This document shows, in pieces, positions 34,450 to 45,777 of a stretch of 64,000 nucleotides of DNA. How positions within the stretch are numbered: the first letter of the stretch is position 1; each line of letters begins with the position of its first letter. The stretch lies in NCBI GenBank assembly GCA_910591455.2, contig OU342808.1, forward strand, positions 23,612,714 to 23,676,713, given 5' to 3'. Below the pieces are notes generated by a model. It had not been told where the DNA came from, did no database searches, and worked only from the letters and a program-made list of their open reading frames with translations. Position numbers and translations under genes: made by a program. Source of the stretch: Pholis gunnellus (taxonomy: Eukaryota > Chordata > Actinopteri > Perciformes > Pholidae).

Positions 34450-37400
34450 TTCCTTGAAGACCTTCTTCTGTTATCTGCAGAGTAAATACAGCCTGCACAC
34501 CGCATACGGTGACGTACAGCACAGCGTTGCATGAGCGCCATACATCTGAGGGTTATACAGTGACAGGCTGAAGGACGAAGCGCTGCGAGTAAAGAATGCG
34601 CTGCTGCCGTCGAGCTGCTCGGATGGAGGCTGCCAAGCAGGTTATGCAAAAAAAAAAGAAGCTCTTTGACAGCTTCTAACCTTGAGTACCAGAAAACACT
34701 CAAGCAGTTATACGGCTCGTGGAAAAAAGGACGCCATCTTGAATATTGTTGAAGTGTGTCGCAACTTTACCTTCACTCTTCACTCAGCAGAGGGGAGGTC
34801 AGGGAGGGATGGTCGGGGGTGAAAGGTCGAGCTGAGTGGCTCTTCTTCCCGCGTGGCCGTGCTTCAGTCGCACCCGACCAGCTGGTTCCTGCCGGCAGAG
34901 GCCACCTGAACGCAGCGGAGGTACAGTGCTGTGAGCATCGGGATGATGCAATTGATGTGATGGGCATTGATGGGTTATTTTTTAGGTGGCAACATTAAAT
35001 TAACTGAATGCCCTCACATAGATTTGACTGCATATCTTAGTTTGCGTGTCGGTTTGCCAAGAATTCAATGTATGAATGTTTTCAAAGTTGATTTGAATAT
35101 GAACATGTTGTGCTCAATCTCATGATCTTAATCTGAAGATTCTCAAACGAGATATTACGACGAATCATTTCTCGTGTCTGCAAAACAAATATTTAGGCTC
35201 ACATAGGCCACAATATACTTTTATCAAATGTCACAGGAAATTCTCCGATATGTCTAAATGAAAAATAAAACATTGAACGCATAAATTTGTGTTTTTGATA
35301 TTAATATTCAACATTCTAATAGAGATTTCTTTTGTTTGGACAAAGAAACTGAAGGAACTTAAATGGGATCATTCTTCTGCGACAGCAGCTCGAGGGCAGC
35401 AAAACAAGCTGTAAACGCAGGAACATCGGAAGTATCGCCTTTTAGAGTTGATACGTCAATCAAGTGTTCAGGTGCTTCTTTACACATCCAGCAGATACAG
35501 AGCAACACTAGCGTTCATTTGGAGTCGTCTTTAAACACCAGTCCATCCTGTTGTTAAACCACAATGTGTGTGTGCTGCTAAATGAGACCTGAATCCAGAG
35601 GGTATCATGTGATATGCGCCTTCAGTGTCATATTAACCTGTATTCACATTTCTTTCTTCACTTTTAAGGATGCAACATTCATTTCATACAGTTAATACAG
35701 TCATTTCGGACGTGAATCAGTCTTCTTTTAGCTTTGTTTTTGGTCTCCACCAATTCTTGAGGGAAATATCTGACTCTGCTGGCTGATAAATGCTGACTGG
35801 GCTCATCGGAGCCTTTTTTACAGATGCTGTCAAGGCAGGACTATGTTGGGCTGTAAAAACAAAACACTCAGAGTAGTAGGGTGATGGTTTTTTTGTGTTG
35901 GTCACAAGGAGCAACCCTTATAAATCATCTACATTGATAAACTGACAAACTATACGAGTCGTGGCCTCACCCGTCTGAATCGCTGTGTTCTCAGCTGCTC
36001 CTCTCCTCCTCATCCGCATGCCTCTCCTCCTCTTCTTCCTCCTCTTCCTCTATCTGCAGGTGGTGGAAGTAGCTCTGGTCGCGCTCAATTGCTGATGCCA
36101 AAACGTCTGCAAAGCTGAGAGATAAGACGCATGCGGGAGTCACAAATACGGGGCGTCACCGGCATGCTTTAATGATGATATATGTTCACTTTGCAACAAT
36201 CCAAAGGACAGAAAAGAAAAAAGAGAAAAACATAAAGAAACAATAATAATAGAAACCACAAATGCCAAGCGTACACATTAATCTCCTGTCTTTATTGGAC
36301 ATACAAAAAAACATCAAAGCCGATGAGTTACATTTAAAAGTGCTTGCGTGACTTCACAATTATCCCTTTCTCTCTCTCACACACACAAAGTGTGCACTAT
36401 AAATCATCCAAATCAGAGCACACCGAAACAGCAGGCAGGCACAAATGACACCTAACTAGAGCATTATGGGAGAAACGTGTTACGTCTGGCCAGATTAATG
36501 ACTTAATTATGGCGGTTTAGCTTCCAACCGTAACCTTTCCTCAAACACTGTTTGCTTGTTTCTCTCATGCTGCACGCGTAATTACCTTTGCATTAATGCG
36601 GCGGCGGGGAAATTAAAAGACGGCGCTTTGGAGCAACTGTCGAGGTGACTTTGCCAGCAGAACGGACCGAGGTAACACAAAAAGGCGGACAAAAAGCAGG
36701 TCAAAGTGCGTCCCGCTATGAAGCTGGAATGGAGAGTCAAGGCTGGCGTGTGATCCTTTAGTTGCTTTCAAACGAAAGTAAAACGTGTGATTCAGCTTTT
36801 GTTGCTGATGTTTGGAGGGAGCTCAGCAGTCATCAGGTATTCCAATATGTGACTGTGACTCTGAGATAAGCAGTAATGTCAAATTACAAAGGCAATATCT
36901 AGAGAATGATGTTTGTTAGGATTGGGTGATAATTCAGTGTTATTGTTTATACACTTGCAGTATTGTGAATGGAGAAGATATGATCACAGTGTTTTCTTTT
37001 ACAATATCCTGCTGTCCAAAGGAATGATTTCAAGCAAACTGTAATTAGAAAAACTACCAATACGAGTCGTTTAAAGGTACCGTGTGAATGGGTCTGTTTT
37101 TTTTCTACCAGCACCTATGCCACAATATATTCATGCACACGAGGTGATGCGATATGAATCCCTGCTCACGGTTTCACGCTCTTCCACTGATTGCCAGTTG
37201 GTGGCAGTAAGGAGACAATAAACTATATTAATCCTGCAAAAGGTAGAGAGGAAAAAACATGCCCCAAGAAGCGCGACCGGCTTTGAAGCGAATTTGACAT
37301 CGTAAAGTTGCAACTTCCGTCATGAGATGCCGTTGGGCCAAAAATACTTTTCCCGATACATTAACATAGGGAAAGAAATGTCCGTAGATCAGCGGATCAT

Positions 37401-40400
37401 ATATTTTTTTGAGGTTAATCAACTTCTCAGTATGAGCACTTGAATAGGCCTTATTTAAATCATTAAGTCCTAAGAGTTATTTTCCTTCTGTTCGGGTGAA
37501 TGAGCCTGAGATGAGGTGTGTTTAAAGGAAACGCTAACGCGCTTGTTCTACGGGTCCAATAGAAGCCACCACTCAGCTTGGCTGCCAATTTGTTCCAGTT
37601 GCCACTTTGCAGTACTGCCCCATAGACCACCACTTTAAAAAGAGGCCTCTGTGAAACCTTTGACAGGACGCCTTGAACTGTAAACATGTCAATTATTTAT
37701 TTTTCTGTTGTGAATTTCTAACCCATGAAGGTTTTGTATTTGCGAAACTAAAGCCAGGGCCGATAAGAAACATTTTCATGTCCGTAACATCATCTCAATG
37801 TAAAGTCTACGGGCCGAGAGGCAGAAACACTAATGTGCATTGTGCAGTGGGCCTTCGAGGCTCGAGCAAACCTGCAAAAACCTTTCCAGATTTGGAATGA
37901 GCATCTTCTCAGTGCATGCGATCCAGTTCTCCTAATAAAACCATCATATATGACGCAGGTTCCCGACATAATCAAAATGTTGCAAATGTTTTTATGAGCA
38001 GGGAAATGCATTCATTGGGGTTTGTTCCAGATCACTTCGCTAACCCAGTTGTCCAGAGCGACTCACGGTGAATAGAACAGCTCCAATATCCTGATTTATA
38101 AACGTAACAAGCGAAAGAGGAGTAAGGATCAGAGCCACAGTGACCTAACAATATCCTCGTGACCTTTCCTTTTCCTTTTGCAAGCAAAGGCACAAAGGCC
38201 TGCATATGTTCCATCCGCTCTGCAGCTCCAGTTCTTATTTGTTATCTAGCGAGCGAGCGAGCTGGCTGGTAATATTTTTCGCCCACAAGTAGAGCCGAGC
38301 ACTTCAAGCTAGGAGGCGGGGGAACAGAGCACTTGTGTTTCCAGCATGCTAATTTGGCTCCGTTTCGGCGATACGCAGAGCGCACCAGTTTAGCTCGGAG
38401 GCATGTCTGTTCTATTTGCATACCGCCACGCCCCTGATGTTACTTATTAATCTTCAGATGTGACATCCAAGTCCAAAATGCAGCAGTCTTAATTAAAGTG
38501 TGGTTCTATCAGCATCGCTAATGACTCGGAGCTTCGAATGTGCAAAAAAAAAAGTTGTTCCCCGGAGTAGCTGCCGGCTGCCAAGAGTGTGAGAGGCGGC
38601 TCAGTGACCTTGCCTCAGACGTGACTCATTTTGTTAGCTCTTTGTGCTAAAGTGACTCTTTTGCTTTTAGTTCAGCTTCTAATTGATTCCTATCTTCTAA
38701 CTGGCAGGGATGTGGGTGTTTGATGCACCACACGCACAAATGTTTGTGACAACAGCAGCGATTTGTGTCTGAATGCAACATGAAAGGTGAACAGTAATAT
38801 GCCGAAGGGAAAGGGAGCGAAAGAAGAAGCAGGCGGAAGAAAAGAGGACGAGCCGATGACGGGCGGCAGAATTTGGTGTGACAAGAAGAAAAAAATATTT
38901 CAAAAAGGCATTGTGAAGAAGCAATGTATCATCAATACGTGAATGAAACTTTTTTGTGTTTGAAAAGCCGAGACGCTGTGAAGTGAAAGCCCATTATGCC
39001 TTTCTTCTCATCCCCACCGTCTGTCCTTCCAGTCAATAACAAGTTATTCTCCTTTGTGAGACTGAATTATGAGCACAAATCCGAGGCTGGCTCGAGAAGC
39101 TCATTAAAGACGACAATGCTCGGAAAGGGAGGCTTGATCGGTGGCTGAAAATTGATTGCAATGTAAAAAATGTAGACATTTGTGTGTTGGGGGAGGGTGG
39201 TGGTGGTAGAGCGGGGACAGTTTTTATTCCAACAGATCAGATCACGGGAGCCCTTGGGTGGCAGCTTGTTGCCAGGCAACAAAAGAGATAGGGTTTTTAG
39301 GAAGGTGAGGCATCTTCACAGTGATTAGACCAACTAAGATGTTGTGGCTTTATTCTGAATCTTCTCTCACGTCATCAGAAATTACAATACACAAGTTGAG
39401 ATTAAAGCCTTTAGCGTTGGGGAATTTTGTTTTGCGAGCGACTCCGACACGACGTCAAAACTAATTTCATAATTAAATCCTGATTATGAATCTAAGAGAA
39501 GAATATCCCTCAGCCGCAACGTGACGAGAACACAGGACTCCCGGTTGTGTTGACGAGGCAGCGTGGTGATGGTTCACGTCAGCATCGCCGGAGACAAACG
39601 GCAGAGCACGCTGCAACACAAGCTGGCGCAGTCATAAGTGACAGAGTGCCACGGGCAAGGCGCTGAACACGCTGATTGGGCTTTGTAGTGTCTGCTGAGA
39701 CAAAACAGGAAGAAAAAAAACAGCGAGTATGAAACCCAAACCGGATTCTCGTTGTATCAGCACACCACATATTTCCATGGAGCATCTCAGTTCGCCTACA
39801 TGAGGATTGGTAGCAGTGCCAAGATGCATAAAAAAACCAACATAAATAACACGAGGTGCAGGAAAACATCAAATTCAGCTTTAAATGCGCGTCCTAATTT
39901 CCCCCTCATCTTTAAATGGAGACAATTATCACAGCTGTGTCTGTGTTTGGGGGATTACATAAATTAAGTGACAAATCCCCGTCCTACAGAGGAGGATTAG
40001 GGCCATTTGAAATACATTATATAATATTATCATCCAATTTCTCTGATATTTTTGTGCTTTTAACTGAGAATCGTGATGGTTTTTCTGAATTCCGACCTTA
40101 ATCAAAGAGCTCCAATGACCCCCCCCCCCCTCCCAATACTCTTTCATATTCCTCTTGACGTGAAGTGAATTGGATTAAGGAAGATCTGACGAGTAAAGTT
40201 CTTTTTTCCCTTGTCAGGATACATTATTTTATATATCTGGATGTCACAAAGTGTTATTGCACTTTTGTGTACCACTTCTCAGAAACGAGAGAAAGAGGAA
40301 AGCTGTGTTCAAATCATCCAGTTTGAAATCTGACGAAACATCATAGTGTATGTATGTAAGTATTACAATGGTTTCTAAGAGTTAAATATACCTTGTGAAC

Positions 40401-40604
40401 TAATGGTTGAACTGTCGAACTCAATACATTTGAGTGGTTCTGATAACTTCAACATACAGCAAACAATACATATTATCCGTCAAACACTGATGTAAAGCAA
40501 AGCTGATACTAGACCCAACGGCCCACCTTTGATTATTTTAATAGAGCAAACTTATGCATCTCAAAGAATAATTTCAGCGCCCGGCAGCAGTAGCTCCTCC
40601 TCAG
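34450..40604. other. mostly non-coding stretch
   Basis: No identified gene lies here, apart from the possible terminal exon at 35991-36114. The sequence between 36,450 and 39,550 is notably poor in recognisable repeats, which would suit conserved non-coding DNA, but conservation cannot be judged from one genome. Confidence 0.4.
35991..36114 (-). CDS. possible terminal coding exon with acidic tail, gene not identified
   Basis: On the minus strand, after a ctctcag acceptor, a 41-codon frame reads FADVLASAIERDQSYFHHLQ, then I, nine consecutive Glu codons, RHADEEERSS and a TGA (35991-35993). The other two frames close quickly. The first half reads like genuine protein and the tail is low-complexity acid. 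Because it ends in a stop it would be a last exon, so it need not belong to the same transcript as the exon at 30,823. I do not recognise the family. Confidence 0.3.
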
Positions 40605-41408
40605 GCCAGGAGCAGAGCTTGACCTCGCTGCTCCGCTGGGAGCCGACACCAACACCACGCTGCTGGAGGCCGAGGCCGTTTTACTGGGCCTGCTGAAGGG
40701 AAGGGAGGCAACGGGAGAACCAGAACCAGGACTGAGCGTGGCAGACTGTCAGATCCCTGCTGCAGTAAAATGAGAGGTTTTCTAAAGGGACTCTGGTGCT
40801 CAGAAACACTACAGCTTCAACAATCCTCAAAAATGAAGGTTTCTCATAGTAACTGTGCCTATATACATTGTAACGTGACTTACATAAGTATAACAGGAAA
40901 AGAGGAAAGTTGAACGAGGTCCTACCGGGTTCCAAGCTTACTCAACGGTTATTGGAGCGGAGAGCAAAAGGGGGCGGGGCTTAGGAAGGGTACGTTTTCG
41001 TAGCTTAGCATAAAAGCTAAAGTTAAAAAATACCAGCAATAATTAACATGTATCACCTCGGAAAGATAGATGTAAGAGACACAGGTTTGATTCGTGTGAT
41101 TAGTGTGGTAAGAGGATATAATGGTCAATCAGCTTCATATATAGACAGCCGTTATGAAACATGAAATTGCTGGAAAAACAGCCCGCCACGTGTCAATTGT
41201 TTCCACCAAACTGTCCAAACTGAAAAACAAAACCAGGCCGATTAAGTTCAAGAAGTTTTAACTCTGGCCAGAGAAGCAGTAGAGACTTTCAACAAGTGAA
41301 CTGACAAGAGAACGAGCTGCCGTTTGGCCTTAAAGGCATCACAGCCCTTAACCATTACTACTGTATTCACTTGCAGGGATAAACAGCCACATTTCATCTG
41401 GTGGTGGT

Positions 41409-41427
41409 GGGGGGGGGGGGGGGGGGG
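41409..41427. repeat. poly-G run
   Basis: A (GGT)n stretch leads into a run of 19 G. Confidence 0.9.
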
Positions 41428-41588
41428 AGCATCTCCTGTGAAAATGGCAACCTTTCCCCGTAACACCTGTATGAATAATTCAACACTCTGGGCTCTATCA
41501 GAGGCTGTCAGAAATGTCAGCCGGTTGGAAGTACCCTTGGCTGCCCCCAGAGGATTTTGACTCTGCACCCTGTGGTGGGGTTAGGGGG

Positions 41589-41590
<2 letters not shown>

Positions 41591-41631
<41 letters not shown>

Positions 41632-41632
41632 A
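41591..41632. repeat. (CA)n microsatellite
   Basis: This is a CA run of about 20 units. Confidence 0.95.
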
Positions 41633-41779
41633 AATGCCACAGCTTTTCCAGTGGCAGGACTCCACTGCCTGCAGGACACTGAAAGCTGAGCGTCCCTGCA
41701 GTGGGCAAACTGTTGCAGATTTCCTCCCTTTTTTTCCACCCCATAAATAGCTGCTGCTATTGCAGTCCTCATCTGTTTT

Positions 41780-41780
<1 letters not shown>

Positions 41781-41811
<31 letters not shown>

Positions 41812-41817
41812 GGGGGG
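41781..41817. repeat. (GT)n followed by a 23-bp poly-G run
   Basis: A short GT repeat runs directly into a run of 23 G (41795-41817). This is a likely weak spot for sequencing and assembly. Confidence 0.95.
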
Positions 41818-42639
41818 AGCAGCTAGCCACTACATGTTTACATCAACAGACGGGATTCATTTGTTCCATATTTGCTTGAACACCCCCAGATGTAAGTATC
41901 ACCTGGTGTGGCCCAGGTGCTTCCTCAGGGAAACGATATCAGCCCTTTCACCAGCATGCGTGCGACAAATTCAGGCAAACTCTGAAAGGAAAGTGCATAA
42001 AAACAAAGACATAAAATCAAAAGGACAAGCAGCTATTCTCTTTTTGTCTTCGGAGTATAGCTCTAGTACTCAGAGCACTGTTTCACCTGAAAGACTCTGC
42101 CGCGTCCCCATGTGACCTCTGCAGAGGCGAATTGGGCAGCAGGCCGAGAGTAAAAGATTACGTCTCTAATATAACATCGCATATGGAAATGACAGATAAT
42201 CGGGCAATTAATCTCTACATAATTAACTGCAATGAGTAAAAAACCAACTCCTTAAGCGAGATAAAATGATGTTTTCTGCAATGTAAATTAGATAACAGGG
42301 TGTGAGAGGAGTATAAATGTGGGCGTAATGATTAACAGTCACACCTTACTTCCTCCTGTGGAATCTAGAGGGTTGCTGTTAATGGATCGCTTCACTATCT
42401 TTGGTGGGTCATCTGTAGTCGCCTATGAATCATCAGAGTTGAGGAAAAGGCGCATTAGCTTGGACGGGATATTCATGAAGATGTTCTATCTTCAGGTCTT
42501 TCATTTGACTAATTTAGGCAGCTACAGAACCGATTAAATCCAACGGGTGATAACTGAGGATACTTATTTCCAACATGGTCTCGAGCTGTTAAAAACATAC
42601 GTTAAATTAAATGATATCAGTATCAACCAGGCGACAACC

Positions 42640-42735
42640 TCCGCTTCTGCAAAGTGAAGCCAATGCGGAAGTGTCTTAAACTTGTATTATCTCTAATGGC
42701 CACCAGGGGGCGACTCCTCTGGTTGCCATGCAGAA
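42640..42735 (-). mobile_element. SINE-like fish repeat fragment, second copy
   Basis: This is the reverse-complement relative of 25,085-25,260. It shares 'aaacttgtattatctctaat' and 'ccagggggcgactcctctgg' with that family after strand reversal. The fragment ends near (CA)n at 42,738. Confidence 0.7.
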
Positions 42736-42739
42736 CTGC

Positions 42740-45360
42740 ACACACACACTCCGGTATCTCAGTTGGTAGAAAGCTGTTGTTCAAATTCACAGTTCTTTAT
42801 TTAAAACGGGGGTGATACCAAAGATTCCAAAGATACTCTCGAATCTAAAATATTTCCATTTAATGATGACGCAGCCATAAAAACATGAAGTCTTGGGTTT
42901 GATAAAGAGTTGGAACAAACTGATACAGAATATGTATGATACTGTCAGACAGAATGATTTACAATCTGTATGAAAAGGGGTTAAAGAAAATTGAGTTCCA
43001 GAGTGTAAATGCTGAATCTTTGGTGGTTAATGTGGTTAAAAATGCCACTCCGATAAATGTCATGACTTTTTAGATTCACGGCAAAGCTACAGATGAACTG
43101 GACAAGAACCGAGCTGATCTCAGGTCTTCGAACTGCAGCACCCAAAAGGACAAATGAAAGGTGCCGAAAATGCCACGGCCGTCATATTTCACTGCCGGGC
43201 TTCTCTCCGAGCGGTCCTGCCTCCGCCCCACCATCTCTCTTCATCTTCCTTCTCCTCCTCCTCCTCCTCATCATCTCCTTTGTCCCCCCGTGCGCCTCTG
43301 CTGATGGATGAGCTCGTTTTCTGCAGATCTCTTTCGAGTCAAACCGGGACACTGTTGTTGCCTCTCTGCTACTCCAGTGGACACCAGAGAATAGGGACCC
43401 CGGAGCATGAATGCTGTACGAGGCCCGCATGCACGCAAAAAAAAATGCATGTTCCAATACATACCAAAAAAAAAAAAAAAAAGCCTGTGTATTTCCCATC
43501 AACACCCAGGAGTAACGCTTATTGCATTTGTCTTAACGGCACCGCAGAGAGCTGAATCAAAAGCATTGCAAATGCAATAACAGTGCGGGAAACTGCAGAA
43601 GATGAGATTGCCTTGTTTTCCCTCCTTAGTGATTTACAGTGTATACGGGGCAATTTTTGTTCACTGTAGCCATAGAGACAATGGATTGGCAACAGCCGGC
43701 ATGGCTAAACCAATTCAGCGAATGAATTTTCTCCCCCCAATAGCATCGTTTTAGTGTTAGATCGAGGTTCAAGCATCACTCCGCATTAATTCCGACTCAT
43801 TGCTGGCTGCAATAACTTGTAAAAACGGCTTTCCAAAAATAAATTTCCATAGATAAGCCACTCCACTCTGATGTGTCAGTTTTGATACGGACTCTCTCTA
43901 TTCGCCGGCCAGCCTCAGCGACTGAGCCAGCACCACAATAACTATGATGAATGCAGTGTCCACAGGAACAAACCAGCCATTTGACACTTCCATCCCCCTC
44001 TTGATGCATTATGTGCTGACATCCTGTGGATCTGTGGCTGTTTGAAGCCTCATGAGTCGCTGTGACTCCCCCCATAAGGCCGTAATCATCGAACAATTGT
44101 CAATGTCTTACTTCAAATGCATTTGTTAGAGGGAACAGGCTTTGGGGGATCAGACGCAGCATCTGTGTTGGTGATTATGAAAACTGACTCTGCGGAGCCC
44201 ACCGGGGCCTTCAGAACTAACTCTGAGATCCTCTCCAACTCCAGTCGCACTGAGGATGGTTCAAAGTAAACTGGGTCATGGGTGTGTTTCCCACCCTTCT
44301 CTGACTGAAAGTCCGAAATTATATTTTCATCTGGGCTGGAAAATTTGGATTTGCGACACACTTGATGTACTGGAGGGCGGTCAGTGTCCATTAAAAAAAG
44401 CGACCGGCATTGGATGGGACTGCTCTGTGAAGCCCGGAGATGGTGAGGGAAAGGTGTTTGGGGGGGTTGGTGAATGAGAGATAGAACCCCTGCCATGAAA
44501 TGAGAGCAATCACACACATATACACAGAAATATATGAAAATATCACTTGAGAGCTGCATTAGCAGTTCAAGGGAGGAAAAACACGAGTGTAATGGGACCA
44601 TGAAAACTTTCTGATCTTTCGCAGCTACCAGATGGAATGGAAAAAAAGAGAGGCAGAGAGAGAGAGAGTTTGGATTCTCTCAAATGAGCCATTTTTAATT
44701 TTGAGTGAGATGAATAAACTGCCAGCCATCTTTGAAGTTAATCATAATTCAATGCATCAAAATGATTTGGTGATGATGTGTTTACACAAGATGGGGGGAA
44801 AGTCATCTGAGAGAAGATATTATAAAGTCTGACGCTCTCTTTTATCTACACAAAGACAAACAAAACAAACTGTATTGAAACTGAGTGAAATCATGCAGGT
44901 TTATTTAGGCTAATGACTGAAAATACATTTTACCATGTGCTGTTGTCCCACTTTGTCGAGTTTAGGTTTAGTGTCCAGATGTGAGGGAAGTCTGGGTGCA
45001 TCACTCGGTCCCCGGGGCGCTTCCGGGCAGCCGTGCCGGCTCAGCTGCACCTGTCGGCGGTTATGACTCTCCAGGGAGTCCGGCTCCTCTCGACCCGGAC
45101 CGCCCAGTGCTGTTCCGAGCACGACGTGTCTGGGGTCACAAACTAGGACCGGCTTTGGCTGCACCAAGACGTAACGGAGCCAGCGTGCAATTTCGATTAA
45201 TCATGATAAGTCTGTACATTAAGAGGAAATCTATAAGTTGCACAGGAACGGTGAGCAAATAAACGGAGGTAAAGTGTCCAAACATTTCTACAAACTTTGG
45301 CTCCATGCGTTTTCGCACCTGCCAAATGAAGCTCAGCCCACCAGGAAGTAAAACGTTATT
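42740..45360. other. low-repeat stretch with protein-like frames
   Basis: Apart from the possible coding frame at 44113-44391, I see no gene. A GC-rich island at 44,995-45,175 in an AT-rich setting is open on both strands. Its minus-strand reading (KPVLVCDPRHVVLGTALGG) ends at a CAG|GTGCAG donor, but I do not recognise it. Confidence 0.35.
44113..44391 (-). CDS. possible small or terminal coding exon, not identified
   Basis: A 92-codon minus-strand frame from ATG 44391-44389 to TGA 44115-44113 has balanced, protein-like composition: CRKSKFSSPDENIISDFQS, HDPVYFEPSSVRLELERISE, VFIITNTDAASDPPKPVP. It has no simple repeats and no recognisable domain. The frame is open further upstream to 44,601, so it could be a terminal exon with an upstream acceptor instead of starting at this ATG. 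It could also be a conserved non-coding element that happens to be open. Confidence 0.25.
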   Translation of the reverse strand: MDTDRPPVHQVCRKSKFSSPDENIISDFQSEKGGKHTHDPVYFEPSSVRLELERISELVLKAPVGSAESVFIITNTDAASDPPKPVPSNKCI

Positions 45361-45363
45361 AAC

Positions 45364-45436
45364 TATGTGGCCAAAAGTATATGGACACTACAAAGACCTA
45401 AATCATAACAGATTTTGCTTCACCATGACACTGTAA
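45364..45436 (+). mobile_element. Tc1/mariner-like terminus fragment
   Basis: It reads 'tgtggccaaaagtatatgga' followed by cactac, the same terminus as at 28,207. It sits directly against the palindromic MITE at 45,439, so one element may have inserted beside or into the other. Confidence 0.55.
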
Positions 45437-45438
45437 TA

Positions 45439-45775
45439 TGGAAGCCCATTTCTGCCACTATGGGGAACAAATAAAGATCCTGTAAGTCTATATAATGAGA
45501 TACTATCTCAAAATAATGACTTAGTATCTCATAATTATGACTTAGCATCTCATATGAGATCATTTTTATCATAATTTTGAGATGCTAAGTCATAATTATG
45601 AGATGCTATGTCATTATTATGAGACGCTAAGTCATAATTATGAGACGCAAAGTCATAATTATGAGATGCTAAGTCATTATTATGAGATACTAACTCATAA
45701 TTATGAGATAGTATCTCATTATAATAACTTACAGGATCTTTATTTTGTCCTCACAGTGGTGGAATTGGGCTTCCA
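45439..45775. mobile_element. 337-bp MITE with ~90-bp inverted repeats and TA target duplication
   Basis: The left end tggaagcccatttctgccac and the right end, whose complement is tggaagcccaattccaccac, are inverted repeats. They continue inward through aataaagatcctgtaagt to tgagatactatctca on both sides. TA flanks the element on each side (45437-45438 and 45776-45777), as in Tc1/mariner insertions. The middle is an array of 'gtcataattatgagatgcta' variants in both orientations. It has no transposase and would be mobilised in trans. Confidence 0.9.
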
Positions 45776-45777
45776 TA

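Noticed and set aside
43182..43505. Arg-rich minus-strand ORF
   Set aside because: The composition results from (CTC)n and poly-A/T tracts. The plus-strand ORFs over it are equally open.
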